From positions 1 to 64,000 of the forward strand of contig JAPKAY010000008.1 in NCBI GenBank assembly GCA_028825045.1: DNA of 64,000 nt, read 5' to 3'. The notes beneath the pieces are model-generated. The model saw nothing but the letters and a program-made list of their open reading frames with translations, did not search any database and was not told where the DNA came from. This DNA is from Halioglobus sp. GTDB taxonomy: Bacteria > Pseudomonadota > Gammaproteobacteria > Pseudomonadales > Halieaceae. Position numbers and translations under genes: made by a program. Below, piece after piece: positions 9,197 through 17,849 of the stretch; the first letter of the stretch is position 1, and each line of letters begins with the position of its first letter.

Positions 9197-10600
9197 TTAA
9201 AACTCTAATTCTTTGATCTTCCGTGTCAGCGTATTGCGACCCCAGCCCAACAGCTCGGCAGCATCCCGCTTACGCCCCTGCGTATGCTGCAGCGCCACCT
9301 CAATCATGACTTTTTCAAATGCCGGCACAGCCTCCTGCAGAATCTGTTGTTTACCGTGAATCAGTTCATTGTGCGCCCAGCGATACAACTGTTCGCGCCA
9401 ATCAGATTCTTCGCTGATTGATGGATGCGTAATGCCTGTGCCGAGCTCCGGCGGTAAATCACTGACGTGAATTTCACGCCCCGATGCCATCACGGTGATC
9501 CAGCGGCAGCAGTTTTCCAACTGCCTGACATTGCCGGGCCACTCCAGGTTAATCAGAAACTGTTCTGCTTCAGGTAGCAGAATTTTAGTCTCCCCGCCCA
9601 ATTCCTTTGCCGCCTGCTGGAAAAAATATTGCAGGAGCCTGGGAATATCCTCGCGCCGCTCGGCGAGCTTTGGTATGTGAATTCGAATGACATTGAGGCG
9701 ATGAAACAGGTCTTCTCTGAAATCGCCGCGCTGCACCAGTGCTTCCAAATCCTGGTGCGTGGCAGCGATAATGCGCACATCAACTTTAACCGGTACGTGG
9801 CCACCCACACGATAGAATTCGCCATCGGCGAGAACACGCAGCAAACGGGTTTGTGTATCGGCGGGCATATCACCAATCTCATCCAGAAACAGGGTGCCAC
9901 CATCGGCCTGCTCAAAGCGACCCTCGCGCTTGTTGTTGGCGCCGGTGAAGGCGCCTTTTTCATGGCCGAACAGTTCCGACTCCATCAGTTCCTTGGGAAT
10001 AGCGGCCATATTGAGCGCTATAAAAGGAGAGTTGGTGCGGGGACTGTGCCGATGCAGGGCTCGCGCAACCAATTCCTTGCCGGTTCCCGATTCACCGTTT
10101 ATCAACACGGTAATGTTGCTGTGTGCCAGCCGCCCGACGGCGCGAAATACTTCCTGCATAGCGGGAGCTTCACCAATGATCTCAGTTTCGGGAAGTTGTT
10201 CCGCTACGGTTGGGGTGCCGCGTTTCTCATACGCGTGAGCGATGGCGCGCTCGGTAACTGCGATGACCTCGTCCAGGTCGAAGGGTTTGGGCAAGTATTC
10301 AAAGGCACCCTGCTCGTAGGAAGCGACTGCGCTGTCAAGGTCTGAGTGTGCGGTGGTAATTATTACGGGTAGGTCGGGATAGGTTTCGTGGATTTGCGCA
10401 AGTAATTCCAGCCCGTCTGTTCCGGGCATTCGGATATCACTGATGATGACATCCGGCTGTTGTGAGGCAAACTGTTTTAGCAGCTGATCCGCGTCGACGA
10501 AGCTCTGGTGTTCTATGCCTGCCTGCTTGAGGGCGCGCTCCAGCACCCAGCGGATGGAACTATCGTCGTCCGCTACCCAGACTTTAGCTTGCTTTTGCAT
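9197..10600 (-). CDS. ntrC: Nitrogen regulation response regulator NtrC
   Basis: NtrC (GlnG) activates sigma-54 promoters when nitrogen is limiting. The 467 residues contain a receiver domain with acidic pocket D-D-D-S-S and phosphoacceptor Asp55 in I-S-D-I-R-M-P-G. They also contain an AAA+ ATPase with Walker A G-E-S-G-T-G-K-E, the sigma-54-contacting loop G-A-F-T-G-A and Walker B T-L-F-L-D-E-I-G-D, and a C-terminal Fis-type helix-turn-helix ending at about residue 465. It overlaps the ntrB stop by 17 bases, so the two are translationally linked. Its probable target, glnA, is just upstream and carries a matching promoter. Confidence 0.96.
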   Translation of the reverse strand: MQKQAKVWVADDDSSIRWVLERALKQAGIEHQSFVDADQLLKQFASQQPDVIISDIRMPGTDGLELLAQIHETYPDLPVIITTAHSDLDSAVASYEQGAFEYLPKPFDLDEVIAVTERAIAHAYEKRGTPTVAEQLPETEIIGEAPAMQEVFRAVGRLAHSNITVLINGESGTGKELVARALHRHSPRTNSPFIALNMAAIPKELMESELFGHEKGAFTGANNKREGRFEQADGGTLFLDEIGDMPADTQTRLLRVLADGEFYRVGGHVPVKVDVRIIAATHQDLEALVQRGDFREDLFHRLNVIRIHIPKLAERREDIPRLLQYFFQQAAKELGGETKILLPEAEQFLINLEWPGNVRQLENCCRWITVMASGREIHVSDLPPELGTGITHPSISEESDWREQLYRWAHNELIHGKQQILQEAVPAFEKVMIEVALQHTQGRKRDAAELLGWGRNTLTRKIKELEF

Positions 10601-11654
10601 CGTGTAATTCCATTGGTAAGAAGAAGGTGAAGTGGGTTTTGCCGGGGCGGCTTTCGCAGCCGATTACCCCCTTGTGGCGGTGAATAATAGATTGGGCAAT
10701 CGACAGCCCCAGACCTGTGCCATCGGCGCGCCCGGTGACCATTGGGGCAAATATGGCGGGCAGTATTGCAGCGGGAATTCCAGGCCCGTTGTCGAGGATG
10801 TCCACCCGGCACACTAGCCGGTGCACCCGTGTGCCCATAGTGAACTGTCGCTGCGAACGACTGCGCAGCGTAATCTCACACTGATCTGCATTCGGTGCCG
10901 CTTGCAGCGCATTGCGCATGATGTTGAGCACGGCCTGAATGAGCTGCGCTTTGTCGCAGGCAAACTCCGGCAAACTCGGGTCGTAGTCGCGGATGATGGT
11001 GACTGCGTTGTCCGATTCGGCAATGATGAGGTTGCGTACGTGCTCCAGGACTTCGTGAATATTGCGTGGTTGCAGGTCCAATTGGCGGTTGGGGCCCAGT
11101 AAGCTGTCGACCAGGTCACGCAAACGGTCGGCCTCGCGGATAATAATCCGCGTATATTCTGCCAACTCTTCGTTCGGCAACTCCCGGGCCAGTAGTTGTG
11201 CAGCCCCACGCACGCCGCCCAGAGGGTTTTTAATTTCGTGAGCGAGCCCCCGAATCATCGCCCGGTTGGTCTCCTGGGCATGGACCAGACTTTCATCCCG
11301 ACTGATTCTAAGGAGACGGTCGATCGTCATCATCTCCACCAGCAGGCTGAGTGCTCCGTCCTGGTCGATCAATGGTGTGACGACGACATCGACTCGAATT
11401 TCTTGTCCTGAGTGTAATGTCAGGGCGATGCCGCGACTGGTGTGCAGGTTACTGCTTGCCAGTGCATGCTCCAGGGCGGCCAGCCACTGAGTCGGGTCCA
11501 GCACCAGTTTGCCAGCATGCTGCCCGAGACAGCGGGCCAGGGAGGTCTCTAACAAGGCCTCGCCGGAGGCATTCAGAGCCATGACCTTAAGCTTGTCGTC
11601 GAACTTCACAATACCGGTACTGATACTGTCTAAAATGCCCGGGTCTGGTTTCAT
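10584..11654 (-). CDS. ntrB: Nitrogen regulation sensor histidine kinase NtrB
   Basis: NtrB (GlnL) phosphorylates and dephosphorylates NtrC under control of PII. The protein has a PAS domain (about 5-115), a dimerisation/phosphoacceptor helix with His139 in L-A-H-E-I-K-N-P-L-G, and a GHKL ATPase with D-N-G-P-G-I-P and G-T-G-L-G-L-S-I-A. No membrane segment is visible, as expected for a cytosolic sensor. I prefer ATG 11654 (M-K-P-D-P-G-I-L-D, 356 residues) because GAGG lies 5-6 bases upstream and the family starts here. An in-frame ATG at 11729 would add 25 unconserved residues. Confidence 0.94.
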   Translation of the reverse strand: MKPDPGILDSISTGIVKFDDKLKVMALNASGEALLETSLARCLGQHAGKLVLDPTQWLAALEHALASSNLHTSRGIALTLHSGQEIRVDVVVTPLIDQDGALSLLVEMMTIDRLLRISRDESLVHAQETNRAMIRGLAHEIKNPLGGVRGAAQLLARELPNEELAEYTRIIIREADRLRDLVDSLLGPNRQLDLQPRNIHEVLEHVRNLIIAESDNAVTIIRDYDPSLPEFACDKAQLIQAVLNIMRNALQAAPNADQCEITLRSRSQRQFTMGTRVHRLVCRVDILDNGPGIPAAILPAIFAPMVTGRADGTGLGLSIAQSIIHRHKGVIGCESRPGKTHFTFFLPMELHDAKAS

Positions 11655-11957
11655 TCTTGCCTCATGTTCATGTATCTCCGCGGCTGGAGGCACCCATCTG
11701 TATGGTGAGCTAGCCGACTTGTCATGCACGATTCGCCCCGCCCCTTAGTCTTAGCAATAATGGAGCCAGAATGTCGTTGTGAGGAGCAATAAGAAGAAAG
11801 TAAGCGAATACTTTGCACACAGACGAAGTAAGTACACACTTACAACTGATGTATTGTGCTGCGAAGTCGTATGGTGGCGTCAGGCGTACAATGATAGCGG
11901 CCCTTTCAGTTCCGCACGCACCAATATGGTGCACCAGGCATCAAGCCTTGTCGAGTC
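11655..11957. other. ntrB - DUF4124 intergenic region
   Basis: About 300 bases without a supported gene. A short in-frame extension of ntrB covers 11655-11729. I find no clear promoter, terminator or sigma-54 site, so whether ntrBC has its own promoter here is open. Confidence 0.4.
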
Positions 11958-12491
11958 CTAATTTGCTCTGTTTTTGAAGTTCACGGAGGGTCGGTGCACG
12001 TACACGCGAATTGGCTCAGACATCGCGACTGTTTCCCCAGAGCCATCAATGAGGCCAACGGTGAGGTCGTGTTCGCCGCGAAAGACATTGGTGAGCCGCC
12101 AGTTTGCGCTTCGCTGCGGGGTGCCCCAGGGCGCGCCATCAACGAACAGTTGGAGGTTAGTGCGCGGAGACATCTGAGGCTCCACCCGAACGGCGGCGGA
12201 AAAATTGCCGGGCCCCATGGGGAATGACGTTTCATCCTCGGGTGATGTAATAGTGACGCTGATCGCCGTTTCCTCTGGTTCCCTGGGTGTTGTGATGGGC
12301 GCTGTCAGTGGACTTGGCGGCGCTAATGTATTGATCGGCTGGATTTCGACCCGCTCTGTCGATTCAGCGTCGCGGGCGGACGGCGCATCGGTAAACACTA
12401 CATTGCCTTCTGCGTCGGTGGTGCGGTAGATAGATTCGGCCGCACTGCATAGGGGTGTAACTAGCAGGACAAGCAGGAGAATTCTAAACAT
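11958..12491 (-). CDS. DUF4124-domain exported protein
   Basis: A 177-residue protein with a signal peptide (about 1-18, ending at C-S-A-A) followed by the short DUF4124 motif, Y-R-T-T-D-A-E-G-N-V-V-F-T-D (about 22-35). A Pro/Thr-rich linker comes next, then a beta-rich C-terminal domain (about 75-170) resembling an Ig-like or carbohydrate-type sandwich. The function of DUF4124 proteins is unknown; they are often periplasmic. A protein of this type sits between glnA and ntrB in Pseudomonas too, so the location is conserved. AGGA lies 7 bases before the ATG. Confidence 0.8.
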   Translation of the reverse strand: MFRILLLVLLVTPLCSAAESIYRTTDAEGNVVFTDAPSARDAESTERVEIQPINTLAPPSPLTAPITTPREPEETAISVTITSPEDETSFPMGPGNFSAAVRVEPQMSPRTNLQLFVDGAPWGTPQRSANWRLTNVFRGEHDLTVGLIDGSGETVAMSEPIRVYVHRPSVNFKNRAN

Positions 12492-12654
12492 GATTAATTC
12501 CTAGGGTGTTCCGTATAGGCTACACCCTATCAGAAAGCGCCGGGTTGAAAGAGCTCATGTGGCCACAGTCTAATGGCGCTGGCTAACGTTATCCGGTCGG
12601 TCATAATTCTGCTTACGTCAGGGGTGTTTTTGGAGGTGTCGAATCATCGCCCAC

Positions 12655-12681
12655 AAAAAAGGCCCACCAGGGTGAGCCTTT
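12655..12681 (-). terminator. Rho-independent terminator after glnA
   Basis: On the minus strand AAAGGC-T-CACC pairs with GGTG-G-GCCTTT around a tiny loop and continues into a T run, about 20 bases after the glnA stop. It separates glnA from the DUF4124-ntrBC genes, so those need another promoter or readthrough. Confidence 0.88.
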
Positions 12682-12700
12682 CAGTAGTCTACAAATGACC

Positions 12701-14107
12701 TTAGACAGAGTAATACATATCGAACTCGACCGGGTGAGTGGTCATGCTCAGACGTTGGACTTCCTCAGACTTCAACTCGATAAACGCAGCGATCATGTCG
12801 TCGGAAAAAACGCCGCCTTTAGTCAGGAACTCACGGTCTGCATCCAGTGCGGCCAGGGACATTTCAAGGCTGGAAGAAACCGTGGGAATGGCTTTGCCTT
12901 CTTCTGGGGGCAGGTCATACAAATCCTTGTCGGCCGGATCGCCGGGGTGGATCTTGTTTTGAATGCCGTCCAGGCCAGCCATTAGCAGCGCAGAGAACGC
13001 CAGATAGGGATTGGCGGTTGGGTCCGGAAAGCGCACCTCGATGCGCTTGCCCTTGGGGTTGGCCTCGTAGGGAATACGGATAGCAGCAGACCGGTTGCGA
13101 GCTGAGTAAGCGAGCATCACCGGGGCCTCAAAGCCGGGCACCAGGCGCTTGTAGGAGTTTGTGGACGAGTTAGTGAAGGCATTCAATGCACGTGCGTGTT
13201 TGATAATGCCACCGATGTAAAACAGGGCTGCCTCAGACAATCCCGCGTAGCCGTCGCCGGCAAAGATGTTGTCACCACCTTTGGAGATAGACTGGTGTAC
13301 GTGCATGCCGGAACCGTTATCGCCCACAATCGGCTTGGGCATGAAGGTCGCCGTTTTGCCGTAGGCGTGGGCTACGTTATGCACGCAGTATTTCAGTATC
13401 TGCACCTCGTCGGCTTTTTTCACCAGGGTGCTGAAGCGGGTACCGATCTCACACTGTCCGGCGGTGGCAACCTCGTGGTGATGCACTTCAATATCCAGGC
13501 CCATTTGTTCCATGGCCGTGCACATGGCGGCGCGAATATCGTGCAGAGAATCGACAGGAGGTACAGGGAAATAGCCGCCTTTAACGCCCGGGCGATGGCC
13601 GGTGTTGCCGTCTTCAAAGCTGTGGTTTGATGCCCACGCGGCTTCATCGGCGTGGATCTTCACGCCACAGCCGCTCATGTCGATGTGCCACTTGATGTCG
13701 TCGAAAACGAAGAACTCAGGCTCTGGACCAAAGTAGGCTGTGTCACCGATACCGGTGCTCTTAAGGTAGTCTTCGGCGCGCTGGGCGATGGAGCGCGGGT
13801 CGCGATCATAGCCTTGCATGGTGGTGGGCTCGGCGACGTTACAGCGCAAGATGACAGTGGAGTCGTCGGTGAAAGGGTCCAGCACTGATGAATCATCATC
13901 GGGCATCAGTACCATGTCGGAATCGTTAATGCCTTTCCAGCCGGCAATGGAGGAACCGTCAAACATTTTACCGCCATCGAAGAAGCCTTCGCTCACTTCC
14001 TTTTCGGGGATGGTGACATGCTGCTCTTTACCGTGGGTGTCTGTGAAGCGCAGGTCTACCCAGCGTGCTTCGCTATCTTTTATCAGCTTCAGGGTTTTGT
14101 TTGACAT
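12701..14107 (-). CDS. glnA: Glutamine synthetase type I
   Basis: GlnA makes glutamine from glutamate, ammonia and ATP and is the main ammonia-assimilating enzyme under nitrogen limitation. The start is ATG 14107 with GGAG 8 bases upstream, giving 468 residues, the E. coli length; an open in-frame ATG at 14128 is not needed. The beta-grasp N-terminus has the D-G-S-S-I-A-G-W loop. Catalytic blocks include N-G-S-G-M-H-V-H-Q and the ATP-binding K-P-I-V-G-D-N. Tyr397 in D-L-Y-D-L-P-P-E-E is the adenylylation site, so GlnE control is expected. A sigma-54 promoter and NtrC site lie upstream and a terminator follows. Confidence 0.97.
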   Translation of the reverse strand: MSNKTLKLIKDSEARWVDLRFTDTHGKEQHVTIPEKEVSEGFFDGGKMFDGSSIAGWKGINDSDMVLMPDDDSSVLDPFTDDSTVILRCNVAEPTTMQGYDRDPRSIAQRAEDYLKSTGIGDTAYFGPEPEFFVFDDIKWHIDMSGCGVKIHADEAAWASNHSFEDGNTGHRPGVKGGYFPVPPVDSLHDIRAAMCTAMEQMGLDIEVHHHEVATAGQCEIGTRFSTLVKKADEVQILKYCVHNVAHAYGKTATFMPKPIVGDNGSGMHVHQSISKGGDNIFAGDGYAGLSEAALFYIGGIIKHARALNAFTNSSTNSYKRLVPGFEAPVMLAYSARNRSAAIRIPYEANPKGKRIEVRFPDPTANPYLAFSALLMAGLDGIQNKIHPGDPADKDLYDLPPEEGKAIPTVSSSLEMSLAALDADREFLTKGGVFSDDMIAAFIELKSEEVQRLSMTTHPVEFDMYYSV

Positions 14108-14216
14108 CTTTTGTTCTCCATAAGGCATTAATTAGGCCGGCTTGCTTGGTCCGGGTTGTTTCTCCCGGTGCCAGTCAATGCGGGCAGCACAAGTAGTCTC
14201 AGCAGTCTTTGTGAAA

Positions 14217-14231
14217 GCAAGAGCTGTGCCA
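14217..14231 (-). promoter_or_regulatory. Sigma-54 promoter of glnA
   Basis: On the minus strand TGGCAC-AGCTC-TTGC is an exact match to the -24/-12 consensus TGGCAC-N5-TTGC. Transcription should start near 14204, leaving a 5' untranslated leader of about 100 bases before glnA. An NtrC-like palindrome lies about 100 bases upstream. Confidence 0.9.
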
Positions 14232-14302
14232 AATAAGTGCTTGCTCTAACGCACTGAATTTTAGGGGATTTACAGCGTAAACCGTGTTGAACCGGCCACC
14301 AA

Positions 14303-14339
14303 TGCACTAATACAGGGCGTTAACGCACTATTTTGGTGC
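14303..14339. promoter_or_regulatory. NtrC enhancer sites upstream of glnA
   Basis: GCACTATTTTGGTGC at 14325-14339 closely fits the NtrC-binding palindrome (GCAC-N7-GTGC). A weaker half-conserved copy, TGCACTAATACAGGGCG, lies at 14303-14319, with centres about 21 bases apart, two helical turns. Paired NtrC sites roughly 80-110 bases above a sigma-54 promoter are the classic glnA enhancer arrangement. The strong site is direct observation; the second is tentative. Confidence 0.78.
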
Positions 14340-14437
14340 GATAATGTGGCCTGCAGATAGCAATTTGGGGCTGAACAACTGCCCGAGCGAAGTGCGAATA
14401 ATACCCGCTCCGCTCCGGCGCATTGGTTATGGCCTCT

Positions 14438-14807
14438 ATGCAATTCGTTGTCAAGTATTTCTCGGGCATCGCTATCAAGAGCAAGCTCGTCATGTGTCAG
14501 CTGGTTCGCCAGTTGGAATCGATCTTGCGTGCGGTGTTGCGCCGTGACCGGGACAAAATCAGGGTGGAAGTGGCACAATCCGATGAGACGGTATTGGCGC
14601 AAATGGTAGAGGTGGTGCGAAATATGTTGGGGATTACTTATGCACTGGAGATATTTGCGCAGCCCCTTTACGAGTTGTGTCGTCGCGTTTCCGAGCTTTC
14701 TTGCGGCGGTACTTAGATGTTGTATTGCGGCAAGGGCGTCATGAGGCGCCCTCACAGGGCCTATTTGCAGAGGTGGCCCGCTGGATATTAGGGTTTATGC
14801 TCCGTGA
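14438..14807 (+). pseudogene. thiI: thiI relic (tRNA 4-thiouridine synthase), internal deletion plus frameshift
   Basis: Intact ThiI makes 4-thiouridine in tRNA and donates sulfur for thiamine; it has about 480 residues. Here only the ends survive. Codons from ATG 14438 to TAG 14714 give M-Q-F-V-V-K-Y-F-S-G-I-A-I-K-S-K, then R-D-K-I-R-V-E-V and L-G-I-T-Y-A-L-E-I, matching the ThiI N-terminal ferredoxin-like domain over about 90 residues. In the same frame after the stop, 14717-14770 reads L-Y-C-G-K-G-V-M-R-R-P-H-R-A-Y-L-Q, matching the C-terminal rhodanese loop with its Cys. One base out of frame, 14787-14807 reads I-R-V-Y-A-P-stop, the usual ThiI end. The THUMP and PP-loop centre is gone. 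Pseudomonas carries intact thiI exactly here, between glnA and typA. Confidence 0.85.
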
Positions 14808-14881
14808 TGCGACCTCGCCACACTTTCAAATAGTACACAATTCACACAAAGTCGCTGGCAGCTCACAGCACCGCGATAGGG

Positions 14882-14887
14882 TATAAT
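14882..14887 (+). promoter_or_regulatory. Probable -10 box for typA
   Basis: TATAAT lies 43 bases before the chosen typA start, just after the thiI relic. No good -35 is spaced 17 bases upstream, so the element is supported only by its exact -10 and position. Confidence 0.45.
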
Positions 14888-14929
14888 CCGCGCCTTTTTT
14901 ACGGCACCCATGTGCCCAGAGGCAGCCCC

Positions 14930-16741
14930 TTGATCGAGAAACTTCGCAATATCGCCATTATTGCCCACGTTGACCATGGTAAAACCACCCTTGTGGACTG
15001 CCTGCTACAACAGTCGGGTACCCTTGATCGCCGCTCCGATGGCGCAGAACGGGTGATGGATTCCAATGATCAGGAGCGAGAGCGCGGTATTACTATCCTG
15101 GCCAAGAACACGTCAATCGTTTGGGACGGCTACCGTATCAACATCGTCGACACCCCCGGACACGCCGATTTTGGTGGCGAGGTGGAGCGGGTCTTGTCGA
15201 TGGTCGATTCAGTATTGCTGTTGGTCGACGCCGTGGATGGTCCGATGCCGCAGACTCGATTCGTCACGTCCAAGGCTTTTGAGCAGGGCTTGAACCCCAT
15301 TGTGGTGGTTAACAAGGTAGACCGTCCAGGGGCGCGGCCGGATTGGGTGGTGGACCAGGTGTTTGACCTGTTCGACCGACTGGGAGCAACAGAAGAGCAG
15401 CTGGATTTCCCCATTATTTATACCTCTGCCATCAATGGTATTGCCGGCCTTGAGCACGAGCACATGAGCGAAGACATGCAGCCCTTGTTGCAAACCGTCA
15501 TAGATAAAGTGCCCGCGCCCGAAGTGAATTCCCAGGGGCCGCTACAAATGCAAATTAGCGCCCTCGATTACAGCAGCTACGTTGGTGTAATCGGTGTCGG
15601 TCGAATTACGCGCGGCACACTTGCGCCGAACACTCAGGTGACTGTGGTCGACGGTGAGGGTGGAACGCGCAAGGGCAAAGTACTACAGGTTATGGGTTAT
15701 CTAGGCCTGGAGAGGATAGACGTGGAAGCTGCCGAAGCGGGAGATATTGTCTGTGTGACCGGAATAGAGGGGCTGAATATTTCGGACACTTTGTGTGACC
15801 CCGAAGCGCCCGAAGCACTGCCGCCGCTGTCGGTGGACGAGCCAACCGTGAGTATGACGTTTCAGGTGAACAACTCTCCTTTTGCTGGGAAGGAAGGCAA
15901 GTATGTTACTTCGCGCAACCTCAAAGAGCGCCTCGAGCGGGAATTGATTCACAATGTAGCGCTGCGCGTTGAGCCTGGCGAGACGCCTGACAAGTTCAAG
16001 GTGTCAGGGCGCGGCGAGTTGCACCTGTCTGTGTTGATTGAATCCATGCGCCGGGAAGGCTTCGAGCTGGGCGTCTCTCGCCCGGAAGTTATTCAAAAGG
16101 AAGTGGATGGCGTGATTCAGGAGCCCTTCGAACAGTTGGTGATCGACTGTGAGGAGGCGCATCAGGGCTCGGTGATGCAGGAATTGGGTCTGCGTCGTGC
16201 GGAACTGGAAAACATGGTGCCCGATGGTAAAGGTCGGGTGCGCCTGGAGTTTATTATTCCTGCTCGCGGACTGATTGGTTTCCGGTCGTTATTTCTTACA
16301 CTGACCTCGGGCGCCGGAATCCTCACCCACGTCTTTGACCACTACGGTCCGGTGAAGAATGCAGAGATCATTCATCGATCCAATGGCGTATTAGTGTCAA
16401 TGGTGAAAGGCAAGACGCTGGGCTTCTCGTTGTTTAACCTGCAGGAACGGGGGCGAATATTTGTTGACCCCAACGTCGATGTTTACGAGGGTCAGATCAT
16501 TGGGCTGCACAGTCGCGGTAATGACCTCACGGTCAATCCCACCAAGGGTAAGCAGCTTACCAACGTACGCGCTTCTGGAACCGATGAGGCGCTCACACTG
16601 ACGCCTCCGGTGCTTCATACATTGGAGCAGGCTCTGGAATTCATCGAAGATGATGAACTGGTGGAGGTCACGCCCGCCAGTATTCGCTTGCGCAAGAAGT
16701 TGCTGCAGGAGCACGAGCGCCGACGCGCCGGTCGCATCTGA
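14930..16741 (+). CDS. typA: Translational GTPase TypA/BipA
   Basis: TypA is a ribosome-associated GTPase related to EF-G and LepA, with roles in ribosome assembly and stress adaptation. The G domain shows G1 H-V-D-H-G-K-T-T, G3 D-T-P-G-H-A-D-F and G4 N-K-V-D-R. EF-Tu-like domain 2, EF-G-like domains and the BipA C-terminal domain follow. I prefer TTG 14930 (reads as M-I-E-K-L-R-N-I-A, 603 residues) because the family begins exactly here and AGAGG lies 7 bases upstream. An in-frame GTG at 14912 would add six residues. dtd follows 9 bases later. Confidence 0.95.
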   Translation: MIEKLRNIAIIAHVDHGKTTLVDCLLQQSGTLDRRSDGAERVMDSNDQERERGITILAKNTSIVWDGYRINIVDTPGHADFGGEVERVLSMVDSVLLLVDAVDGPMPQTRFVTSKAFEQGLNPIVVVNKVDRPGARPDWVVDQVFDLFDRLGATEEQLDFPIIYTSAINGIAGLEHEHMSEDMQPLLQTVIDKVPAPEVNSQGPLQMQISALDYSSYVGVIGVGRITRGTLAPNTQVTVVDGEGGTRKGKVLQVMGYLGLERIDVEAAEAGDIVCVTGIEGLNISDTLCDPEAPEALPPLSVDEPTVSMTFQVNNSPFAGKEGKYVTSRNLKERLERELIHNVALRVEPGETPDKFKVSGRGELHLSVLIESMRREGFELGVSRPEVIQKEVDGVIQEPFEQLVIDCEEAHQGSVMQELGLRRAELENMVPDGKGRVRLEFIIPARGLIGFRSLFLTLTSGAGILTHVFDHYGPVKNAEIIHRSNGVLVSMVKGKTLGFSLFNLQERGRIFVDPNVDVYEGQIIGLHSRGNDLTVNPTKGKQLTNVRASGTDEALTLTPPVLHTLEQALEFIEDDELVEVTPASIRLRKKLLQEHERRRAGRI

Positions 16742-16750
16742 GTCTGATTG

Positions 16751-17188
16751 GTGAAGGCACTGTTGCAGCGAGTCAGTCGCGCGAGTGTTGCTGTTAACGC
16801 TGATTGCGTTGGCAAAATCGATCAGGGTCTTTTGGTGTTGGTGGGGTTGGACAAGGGTGATGATCGCGTCGTGGCAGACCGGATGCTCGACAAATTGTTG
16901 GCTTACCGCGTTTTTGCAGATGCAGAAGGCCACATGAATTACAGTGTTGCAGAGGTGAACGGGGGCGTGTTGTTGGTATCTCAGTTCACCTTGTCTGCAG
17001 ATACGCGCAAGGGATTGAGACCGAGTTTTTCATCAGCCATGCCTCCGGTCGAAGCGGAGCCTCTTTACGACTACCTGTTGTCGCAATTGCAGACCCGCCA
17101 CGCGCCTGTGGCTTGGGGTGTGTTTGGTGCCGATATGCAGGTCAGTTTGGCCAATGAGGGCCCGGTTACCTTTTTACTAGAAGTTTAA
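16751..17188 (+). CDS. dtd: D-aminoacyl-tRNA deacylase
   Basis: Dtd hydrolyses D-amino acids (and glycine mischarged on tRNA-Ala) from tRNAs. GTG 16751 gives 145 residues starting M-K-A-L-L-Q-R-V-S-R-A-S-V, the family length; a TTG one codon earlier is less likely. The two active-site motifs are S-Q-F-T-L and the cis-peptide loop N-E-G-P-V-T-F near the C-terminus. It is probably co-transcribed with typA and overlaps the convergent GNAT gene by 4 bases at its 3' end. Confidence 0.95.
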   Translation: MKALLQRVSRASVAVNADCVGKIDQGLLVLVGLDKGDDRVVADRMLDKLLAYRVFADAEGHMNYSVAEVNGGVLLVSQFTLSADTRKGLRPSFSSAMPPVEAEPLYDYLLSQLQTRHAPVAWGVFGADMQVSLANEGPVTFLLEV

Positions 17189-17640
17189 GGTGGCGCTGGA
17201 TATCGCATTTTGCGGTGCGGAATACCATCTTCCTTATATTCGTCGCCTTCAGCTGTGAATCCCACAGAGGCATAAAAATCCTGTAAATGAGCCTGCGCGC
17301 TTATGCAGATATCGTATTGAGGCCAGTGGAGCTGGTTGTGCGCGACACCGCGTTGCGCGAGCTCCCGGCCCAACTGCCGACCACGCATTTGACGGGTGAC
17401 GATTACCCGTCCCAACGAACTTTCCACGTAGTTCAATCCGGGAGGCAGGCAGCGCTGGTACGCTGCTAGCGTGCCTTTGTGCCAACACAGCATATGCGTG
17501 GCTTGTTGGTCGAGCCCGTCGAGGTCCAGGTAGGCGCAATTCTGCTCTACTACAAAAACTTCTTGTCGCAGGCGCAGTATGGCGTATAGCTCCTCAGAGC
17601 AGATTTGAGAAAAAGATAGAGTTTTCCACTCAAGGCTCAT
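17185..17640 (-). CDS. GNAT N-acetyltransferase of the ElaA family
   Basis: A 151-residue acetyl-CoA-dependent acyltransferase fold. The N-terminus has the ElaA-type segment L-Y-A-I-L-R-L-R-Q-E-V-F-V-V-E-Q followed by Y-L-D-L-D-G-L-D. The acetyl-CoA loop region reads L-G-R-V-I-V-T-R-Q-M-R-G-R-Q-L-G, with the R/Q-x-x-G-x-G/A motif weakened to R-G-R-Q-L-G. The C-terminal F-Y-A-S-V-G-F is typical of GNAT enzymes. The substrate is unknown. It is convergent with dtd and overlaps it by 4 bases. Confidence 0.85.
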   Translation of the reverse strand: MSLEWKTLSFSQICSEELYAILRLRQEVFVVEQNCAYLDLDGLDQQATHMLCWHKGTLAAYQRCLPPGLNYVESSLGRVIVTRQMRGRQLGRELAQRGVAHNQLHWPQYDICISAQAHLQDFYASVGFTAEGDEYKEDGIPHRKMRYPAPP

Positions 17641-17730
17641 AGCGCTACCCTAAAAAGCGTGTAGTTACCGCTATAGTTGAGTTAATAAAAGCTGACCGCG
17701 GCGTTCTACGTTACTATAAGGCTATAACTG

Positions 17731-17766
17731 CGATGGTAACAGGCTCTTCTTGGCTGGTTGCCATCG
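17731..17766. repeat. Imperfect inverted repeat upstream of the cNBD gene
   Basis: CGATGGTAAC (17731-17740) is opposed by GTTGCCATCG (17757-17766), giving a 10-base stem with one G-T wobble and a 16-base loop. No T tract follows, so it is not a typical terminator. It could be an operator or leader hairpin for the gene at 17850. Confidence 0.35.
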
Positions 17767-17849
17767 TATGATTAAGTCGCAGTATCCGGGGCTGGGAACT
17801 CATTTCTCATGCGGACAGGGCAGGTTTTCGATAGAGCAAAGGATCGCTA

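Noticed and set aside
14270..14755. 161-codon minus-strand open frame between glnA and typA
   Set aside because: It runs antisense through the thiI relic and the NtrC site and resembles nothing known.
14912..14929. GTG start 18 bases upstream of the chosen typA start
   Set aside because: The family begins at M-I-E-K-L-R-N and the AGAGG spacing fits TTG 14930 better.
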